Positions 23,335-34,330 of a stretch of 38,707 nucleotides of DNA are shown piece after piece (within the stretch, counting starts at the first letter, position 1; each line of letters opens with the position of its first letter). Location: positions 20,364-59,070 of the forward strand of contig MNCI01017629.1 in the NCBI GenBank assembly GCA_015680685.1, written 5' to 3'. The DNA comes from Gnetum montanum. Lineage: Eukaryota; Streptophyta; Gnetopsida; Gnetales; Gnetaceae. The notes below the pieces were generated by a model, which saw only the letters and a list, made by a program, of their open reading frames with translations, made no database searches and had not been told where the DNA came from. A program made the position numbers and the translations under genes.

Positions 23335-23505
23335 TGTGTTTTGCAGTGTGAGCTGCCAGTAGTATGCATTGCAGCATGAGCTACTAGTATTATGTAGTGC
23401 AGCATGAGCTTCCAGGAGTGTTTTTTGCAGCGTGAGTTGCCAGTAATGTAAACTATCATATCGCAACGTGAGTTGCCAGTAGTGTTCATTGCAGCGTGAG
23501 GAGTT
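23335..23505. repeat. short tandem repeat, TTGCAGCGTGAG(T/C)TGCCAGTA type
   Basis: About five or six units of TTGCAGYRTGAGYTGCCAGTA in 170 bp, with a spacing of about 30-45 bp. Clearly tandem and moderately diverged. Lies 130-300 bp before the first coding-like segment of the antisense gene. Confidence 0.7.
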
Positions 23506-24728
23506 ATTGAGGATAGTATGAATCATGGAATGCTCACTCCTTGTCGATGTTATGTTTCTTAGAACTATGTGATTTAAATATCTTTATGTGAATGTTGTTT
23601 CATATTGCTTGTAAAGAACTATTTTCTAGTATTTAATGGATCCTAATGTTTCCCAGCGAGCATCAAATACACCAAACAAATACTGATATTCTTGTCTCAT
23701 GGGGTGATCTTGTATGTGTTGAATATTATTTACTTGTTGAGTTTATTTATTTGCCTTATCTTATTTTGTTTGCTTATTTTATATGTATTAAGTTACTTAC
23801 CTAAGGTTCTAGATCTATGCAGGGGACCTAAGCCTTTTCTCCTTGTGGTTGAACTTATTGGTGTGCTATCTTGGTTTGGTCCTTGGAAATAGAAAATGTC
23901 TAGTTATGACATGTAGAACAGGGTGCATATAATATGGTTTTGTTTGAATGTTGGTGCATTTTTATCATTTATTTTGCAGAATTCCAGCATTATCATATGG
24001 TCTCATTTGAGTGAGTAGTTGACTCGTGATATTGTTGAGACCATGTTGCCCAACTCAATACGAGGCGTGTTAGCTTTTGTTGTTGACATAGACAAGGGAC
24101 TATACGTAGTCAATGGGGGCACTCCCAAAGGTCCTAGATCTACACATCCTTTGACCCATGTGTGGGGATTTCCATCTTGCAGCCATTACAACAGTAGTAG
24201 CACACTATTTCTAGCTTGCCGTGTACATACACAATTCCAAAATCTGCCTAGAATAGTATACAAAGTAGAGAAGTATGCTCTTTTATCCTTGTATTAACTT
24301 TGGTTCCTTTAATGTTACATCATTATTTACGTATGAATACCCTTTTCTTACACAGGCCTCGTTTTGCTGAGCATGGATTGCATGAGGATGATAGTGGGCT
24401 TGCCTTAGTGCGTATAGCCTTGGAGGTGTTAATGATGGGCCCCACTCTCCATGCTGCAGTGCTAGGCTAGACCAAGGATGCTATTGTTAATTATTCCAGG
24501 AAATTCTCTAGAGCCCTTGAACATTGTTGAGTTCTCAACTGGCTACAGGAGGATTGGTCTCTTGATGGGCCTATTTTTTCTCAAATAGTTGATTCTGCAC
24601 CAAATGTGCCTACTCCATTTGCTAATGGTAAATGATTGTGTTCCAGGCTTGGTTTCCATTTTTTTTACATCATTGCTTATCATATTCTTAATTTTTACTT
24701 AGTATCTTCTGTATCTTTTCTACAATAG

Positions 24729-25773
24729 CTGTTCCCCTTGATGAGGTTACTGTCATATCCGGGCCTACTAAGGCCACTCTCTTTATGAAGTTTGGAGAGA
24801 CCGAGGAGTCACAATGGTGGTTGCATAAGAAGGCACCTGAACAAATCATCAACCATCTTGCCAATGTGGTCTTGATGGACCTATTTACTACATTGACTCC
24901 TAGAGTTCCTGTGACCGAAATGGTTTCCATCATTAACTCTTTTAACGATGATGTCTCATATTTTACTACACGAGTTCGGGGTGTTAAGGTGTCTTTCCAC
25001 CTAACTGCTGAATTCTTTTTCGATCTCTTCGACGTACCAGTGAATGGTGCTAAGGTGATGGTGGATAGAGGAACTAGAGAAGGCCATGTGATCAAGGAAC
25101 TTGAAAACTGGCTAGGTATACCACGGGGTGTCAAGGGCTTTGTTGTGCAAGCTGATACTCACTTGACGAAGGTAAATTTTTTGTACCCGCTCTTTAGAGC
25201 ACGAGCATTCCCTAGGTCTCTTTGCCAAATAAGAAGTCTTTGGATTGAGTCTACACATGTTATGTGCTTGGTCTTGGAGACTGGTATGTGCTACAATTGG
25301 GTGCAATTCCTTGTATTAGGCCTCTGTGGAAAGATCATTAGGCTATGCTCCAATGTTGATGCTAAGTTCCACTTTACCCCTGTATTTTTCGTAGGCTATC
25401 TCTGTAGGTTTTTCAAGTTCTTAGTGGTCTATGGAGATAACCATTATGTGTTATAGGATGACTCATAGTTGTCTTTCCCCTAGATCTATCATCTATTTAA
25501 CACCACTAGATCCCAAGATCCACCCAAAGGCATTGAAGAATTAGTCTCTCTCACCACAGGGGGTGCCACCCATTGTTCCCACCACTCTCATGATAGCTTG
25601 GGGTTGGAACCACCTAAACTACACACAACTATTAGGAGAGCCGAACGCTTGATTTAGGAGATCATCGAGAAGGCCAAGGATAAGGTGAAAAGGGCTAAGA
25701 GTTCGAGAAAACATGCTACAGAGGCGAGACCTCCAAGGGTAAAGAAAATTTGATTCATCTTGCCAGGAGCAGG
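24729..25773 (+). pseudogene. large central exon of the antisense gene (globular domain plus basic tail)
   Basis: One frame runs through the whole 1045-bp exon, broken by four TAG stops (25454, 25466, 25481 and 25655). The start is set by an acceptor, CTACAATAG, and the end by a strong donor, CAG|GTAAGT. Visible content includes EESQWWLHKKAPEQI, an amphipathic stretch, VRGVKVSFHLTAEFFFDLF followed by DVPVNG, ENWLGIPRG, then a hydrophobic segment around 25280-25440. It ends in a Lys/Arg-rich tail (EKAKDKVKRAKSSRKH) that resembles a nuclear-localisation signal. The VxxxxxxLTAEFFFDLFxVPV block is the part that recalls plant transposon-associated proteins, where a similar strand-helix precedes a G(L/V)P motif. 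This family call is weak. Confidence 0.65.
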
Positions 25774-26545
25774 TAAGTATTTTTTTTTGCTTTAAGTGTT
25801 TTTTATTGCCTTTTGAATTTATTTGCTTACTTAAATATGCATACATATTATATCATGATAACTTTAGATTTATTGGTGTTAATAGAGGATATCCCCGAGA
25901 GGGAAAGGAAAGAATTAGCTCTAATGGGTGAGGCTGAAATGGTCATCACTGGGTGTGATGAAGAGGAGGAAATGAGAGAAGAAGTAGTTGGGGCTATTCC
26001 CATCTTGCGGGAAGAGGATGAAATGGATACCATGTAAGTAACACTTGCAAAGGATTTAGATGCCCTTAAGCAATCAAGTGAGGAGAAAGATGTCTTTGAT
26101 GGTTTCTTTGATGCATCTCTACACCTTGGTGATTCACCTGAGCTGACCAGCAAATGGCCACTTGGTAAGTCTTGTTAGTTTGATCCACATTTCATACTTC
26201 TTAGCTTTGTACATTGTTTTAATTATCATGACTCTTCTTAACATTAGACATGGATGCTGAAGAGCCCATAGCACATGCATCTCAGGCAAATGAGTCAGAG
26301 TTAGAGGCCCCAGTTGAGGTGACTTCCTGTATAAATTCAACATCGACTGATCCATTGAGACTGTGGCCTAAGATGCCCAATAAAGTAGACTTTGTTATGG
26401 GCATCATCAACGATGTTGTTGCTTTTCTGAAATAGGCTCATCCTGAATTAGATGTGTACTTTATACTAAGCGCCTGCGTTCATTGTGTTTTTGCATCAAT
26501 TGGAGATCTCTTATTGGCTCATATATGTAATGTTTGTACTTGTAG

Positions 26546-27324
26546 GTGTGCAAATTCAATGGAGACCTTCTTAGGCTAACCTTATTGATGGCCTCTCTGA
26601 ATTTCCCAGAGATATTGAGCAGATCCCAAGAAGGATTTATGATGCGGTTTCGGGTTGTGTTATTCTGAATGCCAAGTCTCTCTGGACCTGCAGGCGCTCA
26701 ATTAAACAGTTATGGCTTGAAATTCAATCACTGAAAGAAAATCTGGTGAAGGTGACAAAGGAGAGGAATTACTTGCAAGCCCATTATGATTTTGCCTCTA
26801 CTAGATTGGTAGCTGATAGTACGTGGCATACATCAGAGATCACCTATGCACGTTATTGGGCAAACTTGAATAGCAAGATGCAGGTGATTTAGGATCTGGC
26901 TGAATAGATGGACTAGATGGATTTGTTGAATAGGAAGTGCCATGAATGGAAGTCCTTTGCATCCAAATTACATAAATGGGGCTAGGATTAGAAAGATCAT
27001 AAGAAAAAATACAAAAAGTGGTTGAAGGAGGAATCAGTTGAATGTTGTTGGTTGGAGATGTTTGTGGAGAAGTTAGGTTTGTGTTCTTCCTATGAGAAAT
27101 TCATTGAGTATATAGAAGTGGAGGGGTCTCTTGAGAGATCCATTACCACTTCCTCTGGGGAAACTTCAACAAGCATGTTTTATCTTGAGCACCCTTCCTG
27201 GTCATCAGTGGACAAGGGTAAAACCTTGGCTAATATTGACCTTGGACTTGACAAATACTGGGTGTGCATGCTCAAAGAAGAGATTCTATGGTTCTCAGAA
27301 GCTAATCTTAGGCCTTTCCCACCT
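26546..27324 (+). pseudogene. coiled-coil exon of the antisense gene
   Basis: The frame is set by LIDGLSEFPRDIEQIPRRI near its start and stays constant to the donor CCACCT|GTGAGT at 27324. The middle, IQSLKENLVKVTKERNYLQ, has heptad-like spacing and charged residues of a coiled coil. The last part (27022 on) has no stop: KEESVECCWLEMFVEKLGL, then a Ser/Thr-rich stretch and LGLDKYWVCMLKEEILWFSE. Five or six TAG/TAA stops cluster at about 26570 and 26888-26990. The junction with the preceding exon (near 26450) could not be resolved in phase. Confidence 0.6.
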
Positions 27325-27553
27325 GTGAGTGTTTTAGTCCTATATTGTTTCATTACTTTTAGTCATCATCATTTTCCTTAGTGTTTTTTTCTCTCTCTTT
27401 TTTTTTACCTATTTTTTGTGCGTTTACTCATTTTGTTGTTTTGTTTTCTTTTTGGGATAGGGATGTCGTGGTGATGAGGTTGGCCCCAGTGGGATGGGAG
27501 CTGATGACGTAGAGTATTTTTGGGACCAGCCCCCTCCTAACACTAGTGCATGA

Positions 27554-28085
27554 GTTGGCTTGTTAGTCTTGTCAGTCTTATCATTTCCTTGTTAGTTTGG
27601 TTTTTTTTAGCTTATTTTGTTGTTTTTGGAATATGTGAAGCCAAATGTAACATGATCATGGTGTAATATGTTGTCATCCTATTTCCATGTTAACACTCTT
27701 CATTACACATATTTATATATTTTATTTTTCTTTTCACAAGTTTATTTGTGAACGTAAATGTAAACTGGAATCGTAACCAATAAACATAAGATAAACAGAA
27801 ATCACAATTTGCAAAATGTAAACGATAATGATGTAGCGGGATTTTGGTAAATTGGTAATGTACTGTGCTTTAGTGTAAAGCCATTTTTGGCTACACGCAT
27901 TAGTGTAAAGCCATGATGGACTATTACATCTTTGCCCAAGAAAAAGGAGGAGACTCTAGTTGTTTCGGTGCATTTAAATGGAACCGTCCATTTCTGACTA
28001 TGGCTAATTTAACGTCATTTTGGATGCTTGGTAGTTTAACATCATTCCGGATATATGGTAGTTTTTCTTAATTGTTGATCTGTTT
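27554..28085. other. end of the antisense cassette; non-coding
   Basis: T-rich 3' flank of the plus-strand gene, then a stretch with a small direct repeat (TTAGTGTAAAGCCAT at about 27872 and 27901). The flanking motif GGTAGTTTAACATCATTCCG follows at 28030-28049. No poly(A) signal was assigned. On the minus strand the protease linker ends near 28086, so any splice donor for a pol intron must lie close to here. Confidence 0.45.
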
Positions 28086-28800
28086 CTTTAATTTTCATAA
28101 TTTTTTGTGAAGGGTGGGACTTGTAGGCATAATCTTGTACTTGCCATCCCCCTTGATGGATACCTCAAATGGTAGTTCTGACCAAGGGACATATGTGGGA
28201 ATGGCTCATATGTCTGCCTCTTCTGATGCTTCCTCTATTTTAGGAAGGTCACAGGTTGGAGATTGACCATTTTTTGGGGCTTCACTAGTGTTGTCTTGCT
28301 TAGGTTTAGAGAGTTCAACCTCTGACCTTTGGTTCATTCCTATGTGTAAGGAAGTAAATAATGTTGTCGCATCCCCATGTATGAAGATTTCACCACCCTC
28401 GTAGGGTAGGTGAATTTCTTGATGGATGGGTGATGATACGGCTTTTAATTAAGCTAACCACGGCCGTCCCAAAATTAGATTGAATCCAGACATCTCATCA
28501 ACAACTACAAATTTGGCTGATGTGGGGAACCGGTGCCCTGCAATGAAATCCAAGGTAACAATGCCTTTTACCACAACATGGGAACCACTAAAAGATTTCA
28601 ACAACAATGTTGTCATTGGCCGTATTTCTGTGAGGCCTAGTCCTTCAATGACAGGGAAAGGTATTACATTTGTTGTTGCTTCTTCATCGACATGCATCCT
28701 ATGTATCTTAAATTGGTTAATTTGTATCATTATAAACATAGGGGCAGTAGTGACCTCTCCCTTTTTTTTGTCTCATTTAATGTCATTGGCATGAAATCCT
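28086..28800 (-). pseudogene. aspartic protease of E1 and its C-terminal linker
   Basis: The retropepsin-like protease cuts the Gag-Pol polyprotein. On the minus strand: HRMHVDEEATTNVIPF, where family members have a D-S/T-G-A-S catalytic loop, here DEEAT (catalytic Asp kept, Gly lost); then MTTLLLKSFSGS, VVVKGIVTLDF and a typical FNLILGRPWLA ending. After one frame change the linker continues as AVSSPIHQEIHLPYEGGE to about 28086, with one TGA where Trp or Arg would fit. RT should follow about 100 residues later, but it resumes only at about 22000, after the antisense cassette. Confidence 0.82.
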
Positions 28801-29516
28801 AGAGATGTGGACCTTGATTCTTGATGTAGAGACAATACAACATAAATAGATGGCTCATTTGTATGAAGGTCTTCGCTAACGGGGATTGAAGTCAACATAC
28901 GCACTAGAGTTTCCCGATGTACCAGGGAGGTCATTACGAAGTCATATAGGCTTAGAGAGGTGTTCTTTTGCTTTAGGGCCTGTGTAACCTAGGTTAGGGA
29001 AATGGCCAAGTCTTTGCTCTTTGGAATGTTTTTATCTGTTAAGACTTGGTCCATTTGACCCAACATTTGTATCTCTTGTGGGAGAGCTTTTGCATTATTA
29101 GTTATAGCTATTGAGCTTGGGACACTGGACACTCCTAAGTTCTTGTCTTGATGACTCGTGCTAGGCTAATCAGTGACTGGAACCATAGGGAAGGCATTCA
29201 ATGGTCTGGGTTTTGGCTGTCCTAACTCATGACCATGACATTCTTTTGTCAAACATTCCTTGGTCAGTTTGTCAGTGAGGCGTTCTTGTGAGGGTCGTGG
29301 GGGAACTGTTGGGGGTTGTACATTGGGGTGTTGCAGTGCTCGAATTAAAAATGGAGTAGGTCAAGTTTGGGATGGCACGTTTTTTGTTGCAACCATTGAG
29401 TGTACTTGGATGACAAATGGTTTTCGTGGCGTAGGAGGTGTATGTGTGGTAAAAGGAGCTTGTTGAGGTGTTAGTGTAGATATGGTTTCAGAAGGTACAT
29501 GAATCACAAAAGGGCT
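28801..29516 (-). pseudogene. Gag-to-protease linker of E1
   Basis: On the minus strand this reads as a Pro-, Thr- and Ser-rich linker (pieces such as PLNAFPMVPVTD and QEIQMLGQMDQVLTDKNIPK) that leads into the protease, as in other Tat elements where gag and protease share a frame. It contains several stops and frame changes. The plus-strand frame at 29260-29466 is its shadow. Confidence 0.55.
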
Positions 29517-31849
29517 TCATGGGATGTTTTGTTCATTGTTGACATGGATAGTGTTAATCACATAGGGTGACTCTTTGGTGTTAAGAGGGTCTTTGTAGAC
29601 CCCCATAGTCTGATTTTGAGGTCCTACTAGGTTGGCCTTGTCAAAGACTATCTCACCTCTATCAATCATACGTTGTATGTTTGTTTTAGAGTAATGTAGT
29701 AATCGGTTCCATGGCCACATCATTGGTGATACTCACAGAATCTGTCTAACCTAAAACCTCTTGGAACACGGGGTTCAGTAGTCTTTGCCAATGTTTGGTT
29801 TTTAACCAACTCACAGTATCGGTCATGTCTTTGAGATGCTACAAGAGACATTTTCTTATGTGGAATCAACCCAACCCTTAGAAGTTGGTCCAGTAGTTGT
29901 GAAGGTTTCATGGGTAAGGGTGTGTACTGGGTAGGGTCTTTTCATTCAAAGGTACGAGTGTGACTTGTGTTAGCCATTTGGGTAGAGGAGGGTTCAGGTG
30001 TAGGCGTAGGAGTGGTTCTTTCGTGACTAGTGGGGGTAGTGGGTTGTTTCCCCTTCTACCCTGCATTGTTAGGTCAAAATGTCTCTGCCACTACTGCAAC
30101 TATTGTTTTAGACTTGTCCTTATCTTTCTTTGTATGTTGGCTTTTGAAAGTTAGGTAAGCTAGGTCATGACTTGTCTATGCTTCCTCTTCTATGTTTTTG
30201 ATTTGGAAAAATGCCTGGCTTAGAGTACAAGCATATAGATAATAGAGTTTTGACTTAATGAAATTATTCACGGCACTCTTGAGGATTGTAAGTAAATATG
30301 TTTCCAAGATAGGCTCATGAAGTTCGTTAAGAGCAACGCTCCATCTTTGGATGAACTTTTGTATGGGCTCCAATGGTGCTTGTTTTATTTGGATTAGACT
30401 ATCTAGTATGGCTTCAGGCTTCAAGTTACACTTAAAATGGGTAACAAATTGATGTAACAAATCCTCCAAAGAGGATATGGAGTTACGTGGTAGGGCTCGG
30501 TACCAATCCAAGTCTTTCCCAGTTAAGGACATGGCGAACACACATAGGATTGCATGAGGTCATGCTTGAAGCAAGAGACACTCTAATCGGAATGTCACTA
30601 GGTGATCATTTGGATCTCCCTCTTCATTGTACTTGGTCAACTATGACAATGAAATTCCTTTTGTTAGAGTCAATGGTGGCACTGAAGACCTAATCAGATC
30701 ATCTTGATAAAAATCCATCACTTTCACTTCTTCAGTGTTTGCAGTTTTGAGGCACTTTACCTCATCGGTTAATGTTTGCATCATTTTTCTAGCCTTTTCC
30801 CATTCTTGAGCACTAGGTGGACCGGCTGGTTGATTAGACTACACATGGTGATAGCTAGATTGTTGTGTGATTTTTGGGAAAGATGATAGTAGGGTTATTG
30901 ATGGTTGTACTTGAGGGACATTCATGAATGGGATTGTAACAGGTGGTATGCTATAATAAGCTGGTTGATGTTTTTGAATGACATGTGCGGGACACTTTCG
31001 GGTTACAAGTTGTGAGGAAACACCCTAAACCTGTTGATTTGAAGTAGTGAAGGGCATTCCTTGGATTTGCACTTGTGGTATGTAATGGGTAGATGTAGAA
31101 GCAGGTATCACAGATGGCATCCTAATTATTTTGGGTCCGAAGGTTGCTCCTATATTAACTTGAGAGGGGTGTTGTTGGGGTTGTCCTTGTGAGAGGGAGG
31201 GTAAAGTGGGAATTAGAGGAATAGCAGGGATGGGCATAGTGAATTGGGTGTTGGTTGTAGCAACAATATGCATAAGGTTAGGTGCTTCTTGTTGAGAGAC
31301 AGGTGCTTATGTGCTTGTAAATGCATGAAGAGACATAGTCTCTTCCATGAAAGGGTGGAATAATGGGTTTGCATAAGTATGAGGACTGAGAGTGTGGTAC
31401 GAATCTCCATGTTTAGATTGAGCCGCGAAGTCATCTTCCTCATCTCCATTTTAAGGCTCTACAGTGGGTTGCCATAAGGTTTGATTCCTTGCCATGAGGA
31501 GCTAGGATATGAGTTCATGGTGGGATTCAGAGAGGGGAATCACATCACATGTTGAAGGGATAAAGTTATAGCCTTCCTTATAGATGAGTTCATAATGTTG
31601 TTTTGCTTCCATATCCATGTGATCAATGGGCAAGTTAGCTTGGATATTTACATAGATGAAATTGTATTGTTCCGGGGTGAGAATTCTATAAGCAGGTTCC
31701 TTGCCTTGTAACCTAAGTGATTGATGAGTTGGCACTTGAGGGTTCATCTCTTCAAAAATGACTATGGGTTCAGTTGTAGTCACAAGATTTAAGATTTTAG
31801 CATTAAGGTCAGTGACAAGCAATGTTGCTTTGATATGAGAAGATTCCAT
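29517..31849 (-). pseudogene. gag of E1
   Basis: Gag builds the virus-like particle. The start is the ATG at 31849 (MESSHIKATLLVTDLNAKIL). A long Gln/Pro/Ser/Thr-rich N-terminal region follows, then the gag core at about 30180-30690: LTKYNEEGDPNDHLVTFRLE, LTGKDLDWYRALP, SISSLEDLLHQFVTHF, EPIQKFIQRWSVAL. This matches the usual Y.G..DP..HL..F...L.G.A..W layout. Downstream is FRLDRFCEYHQ with CGHGTDY (29720-29740), the C..H...GH.T..C pattern of Tat gags. Several stops and one frame change near 29722 make it dead. The length of about 780 codons is normal for Tat elements. Confidence 0.85.
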
Positions 31850-32326
31850 GTGTGTAACTAGCTTGACTAGCTAAATTTGTATAAGTAGCATATGCAAGCT
31901 GGGTAGCGTGTGCACTTTTATGAGGGAGGTACAATGTACAACATGTCTATGCTTAAAAATATAGCATGTGCATGTTGGGATCAAAGGCACAACATGTGTA
32001 CGTTGAGGATAAGGCACAACGTCTGAAGGCAGGGCACAACATCTATAGGAAGAACACAACATCTAGGGTAGAAGGAAACATCCGAAGGTAAAGGACAACA
32101 TGTGGACGCTGAGGGTGCAGCATATGAATGCTGAAGAGAGTGCAATGTATGGATGCTGGAACACAGGCAACATATGAAAGCTGAAGAGAGTGCAATGTAT
32201 GGATGCTGGACAATAGGCAACATATGGACGCTGGGCCATGGGCAACTGGCAGATGTTGGACATTGAACGCTAGACATTGGATAGTGGGGAATGCAACGAC
32301 ATGTGTATAGAACTTAAAAGGAATTG
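31850..32326 (-). other. E1 leader between PBS and gag
   Basis: About 480 bp of untranslated leader made largely of short repeats with ACAACATGT, GGATGCTGG and GCAACATATG words. The minus-strand frames here are repeat products with biased composition (Ser, His, Cys, Pro) and are not treated as genes. Confidence 0.65.
32130..32229. repeat. 50-bp tandem repeat in the E1 leader
   Basis: GCTGAAGAGAGTGCAATGTA starts at 32130 and again at 32180; each unit continues TGGATGCTGGA, then AGGCAACATATG. A truncated third unit begins at 32230. Copies differ at only a few positions, so this is younger or better homogenised than the rest of the leader, where degenerate units of about 25 bp continue back to about 31890. 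Confidence 0.85.
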
Positions 32327-32343
32327 CCCTCCTTCTAGCACCA
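32327..32343 (-). promoter_or_regulatory. primer-binding site of E1
   Basis: On the minus strand TGGTGCTAGAAGGAGGG begins 5 nt (AAAAT) after the 5' LTR end. From memory the 3' end of plant tRNA-Asn is CCCTCCTTCTAGCGCCA; this site would pair with it apart from one base. The position and the TGG start are what a minus-strand primer site requires. Confidence 0.85.
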
Positions 32344-32879
32344 ATTTTTGTACCATCCAATATCGTCGACATAGGGCTAGAGGAAAATGAAAACTAAAAG
32401 ATCTCCAGAGAGATACAGATGACTCTACCTTCACATGATGGAAAGCTAAAAAGATGAAGGTAGAGTGCCTTGGATGATCTACATAGAGATCAACCAAGGA
32501 CTTCCCCAAGCATATGCTAATGGCCTACGCTAGGGTTATCTTCACGAAATGTAAAATGAGAGAACATGATGTAACGAAATGTAAACATGCAATATAGCAT
32601 GTAAATGTAAACAAAATGTATGTGGAAACATGCAATGAAAAGGAATAATGCAAACAATGAACCAAAATAGCACAACGAAAGGAAAAAATGAAACTATATT
32701 GTATTAATTGACAAAAATGTGCACCTGTGAAAACATAGTTGCGAGTCTGGGTTGCAAGTCAAACGTTAAGCTTTAATGTGTGGTGTTTCTAGGTGCTAGG
32801 AATCATGTGCATATGGGCTCAAGATTTCTAGTTTCTTTTTGAAAAATTTTGCCAACCTTGCTTATGTCAATGAATAGGG

Positions 32880-32887
32880 TATTTATA
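32880..32887 (-). promoter_or_regulatory. TATA box of the E1 5' LTR
   Basis: On the minus strand: GTATAAATACCC. It is conserved in the other LTR at 15893-15900. It lies about 1.55 kb from the LTR start and about 530 bp from its end, a sensible place for the U3/R border. Transcription would run leftwards. Confidence 0.65.
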
Positions 32888-33239
32888 CATTTTGCTATGC
32901 TCAGGAGTGGGATTTCCAAATGAGGTTAATGGCTATGAGATCTGCAAAAAATGGATCATGTGATAGTTGCACATGGATGAACTACATTTTAGACTAGGTG
33001 CACTGTATCATACAATGTAAGCTAGCTTACACTCATAGAAGCAGCGTAAGAGCTTGACAAGCTCATAGATGATGAATCTTACAATGAAAATTTAAAATGA
33101 ATTCCAAGAGGGATTAACTCCAGCTCACTTGAAACTTCATGGTCCTATGAATCGATTACTGTAGGGCATCAATTTTAGTGGTTTGGTGGCAATTTGAGGC
33201 ATCTCTGCTTCACTAGGGCCCCCAGCGTAAGTTGATGTG

Positions 33240-34330
33240 GGCTTTAGCATGTGTCGTTTTAGCCTTTAGCATGCTCATGCTGCACTCATGCCTAGTGTGT
33301 GTCCCAGCGTGTATATCTAGCATCAATGTCTTCTCCAACGTCAGCATCCAGTGTGTGTACGCTGCACTTACACCCAACATGACCTTTAATGTGAGTAATA
33401 TTTATGACACTTTTAACACCAGTTTTGAATTTCTAAAGCCTAGATTTTGGAAGTGTAGCTGTTGCCTACCTGTGGAGACGATTTGCATGTGGATTCTAAG
33501 CCTATTTTTGCCTCGATCTGGGCCACTTTTGGTAGCTCATGCTATCAACGTGACCTCAGTGTGAACTACTAGAAGTGACACATTTTGAGTTGAATTTTGA
33601 CTTCTGATGCCTATTCTTTGAAGTGTAACTACTACCTGCTCTATAGGGTGGCCTGGATGCTAAATTTGATTCTGTTCGTATCTTGATTTGAGTTATTTTA
33701 GCAACTCATGCTGGGCTCACGCTGTTAGTATGACCTCAGTGTCAGCCCAGCATGACCTCAGCATGACCTAGTCAAAATGCCATGTTTCATGACCAAATTT
33801 TAATTTTCTGGAGCTTGTGAATAAGTAGAACTATTGCCTATCCTTGAGGATTGAGTTGATGCTGAAAATTTTGCTTGGAACAGCTTGATTTGACTTGCTT
33901 TTGTTTGGTGATGCTGGGCTCATGCTCTAGCGTGACCCTAGCATGACCTGGGCATGAGTAAACAAACCATGTGATTTTGAGCTTAATTTTTAAGGTTCTA
34001 GAGCCCTAGAGCTACAATGAACATCAGGGAAGATTGAGGGGGGTCCATGTGCTTGAATATAGACTATTTGAACTTGGTTTTAGGGCTCTGAAAGTTGGTC
34101 AAGCTATACTCATGTTGTACTCACATTGGGTAGCATGACCTCAGCGTGAGTAGCAAGATTCATGTGGTTCTGACTTGAAATCTTGGGTTCTAAATGCTAA
34201 AACTTGGAGTAGTCATCATTGGGCCCAGAGGGACTTTACCCATTAAAAATAGTACCATTTTAACTTGATTTTGGAAGCTATCAGGTTTGGTCATGTTGAG
34301 GGCAAGCTAGCTTGATAGCATGAGCAAGCT
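33240..34330. repeat. tandem repeats of about 190 bp in the 5' LTR
   Basis: Counterpart of 16240-17330. Blocks with AGCATGACCTCAG lie near 33540, 33725, 33920 and 34125, about 190 bp apart. This copy has an additional AGCATGACCT unit near 33750, so unit number differs slightly between LTRs. Confidence 0.65.

Larger units (their letters stand above)
22106..23635. other. upstream part of the antisense cassette, repeat-bearing, no clear gene
   Basis: No frame here has pol or other recognisable content. The minus-strand frames are low-complexity products of short repeats. The sequence contains short tandem repeats (22905-23025 and 23335-23505) and many CAGTGTGAG/CAGCATGAG words. By position it could hold the promoter and first exon(s) of the plus-strand gene that starts near 23.6 kb. 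No TATA box could be assigned with confidence. Confidence 0.4.
23636..27553 (+). pseudogene. multi-exon gene on the strand opposite to E1, lodged between protease and RT (decayed)
   Basis: Plus-strand coding segments are separated by introns with GT...AG ends: 23980 to about 24180 or later, 24356-24627, 24729-25773, 25868-26164, 26248 to about 26450, 26546-27324, and 27461-27553 (ends PPPNTSA, stop). Three junctions keep phase exactly: 24627/24729 (phase 1, GCT), 26164/26248 (phase 1, GAC) and 27324/27461 (phase 0). The 25773/25868 junction is off by one base. A first exon from ATG 23636 is tentative. Product, about 850-950 residues: globular N-terminal part, basic stretch (about 25640-25740), acidic DEEEEMREE, coiled coil, short tail. 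Function unknown. The N-terminal part loosely recalls proteins annotated as putative plant transposon or plant mobile-domain proteins. It has about a dozen in-frame stops, mainly TAG or TAA at likely Gln codons. Confidence 0.75.

Noticed and set aside
23335-23505. CRISPR-like spaced repeats
   Set aside because: Units are diverged, spacers are short and similar to each other, and the genome is a plant nuclear one; this is a plain minisatellite.
29260-29466. Plus-strand Gly/Arg/Cys-rich frame
   Set aside because: It is the opposite strand of the Gag-protease linker; no splice sites or motif support it.
31871-32372. Several overlapping minus-strand frames of 60-109 codons before gag
   Set aside because: They are translations of the leader tandem repeats in different frames, run across the PBS and LTR edge, and have no domain.
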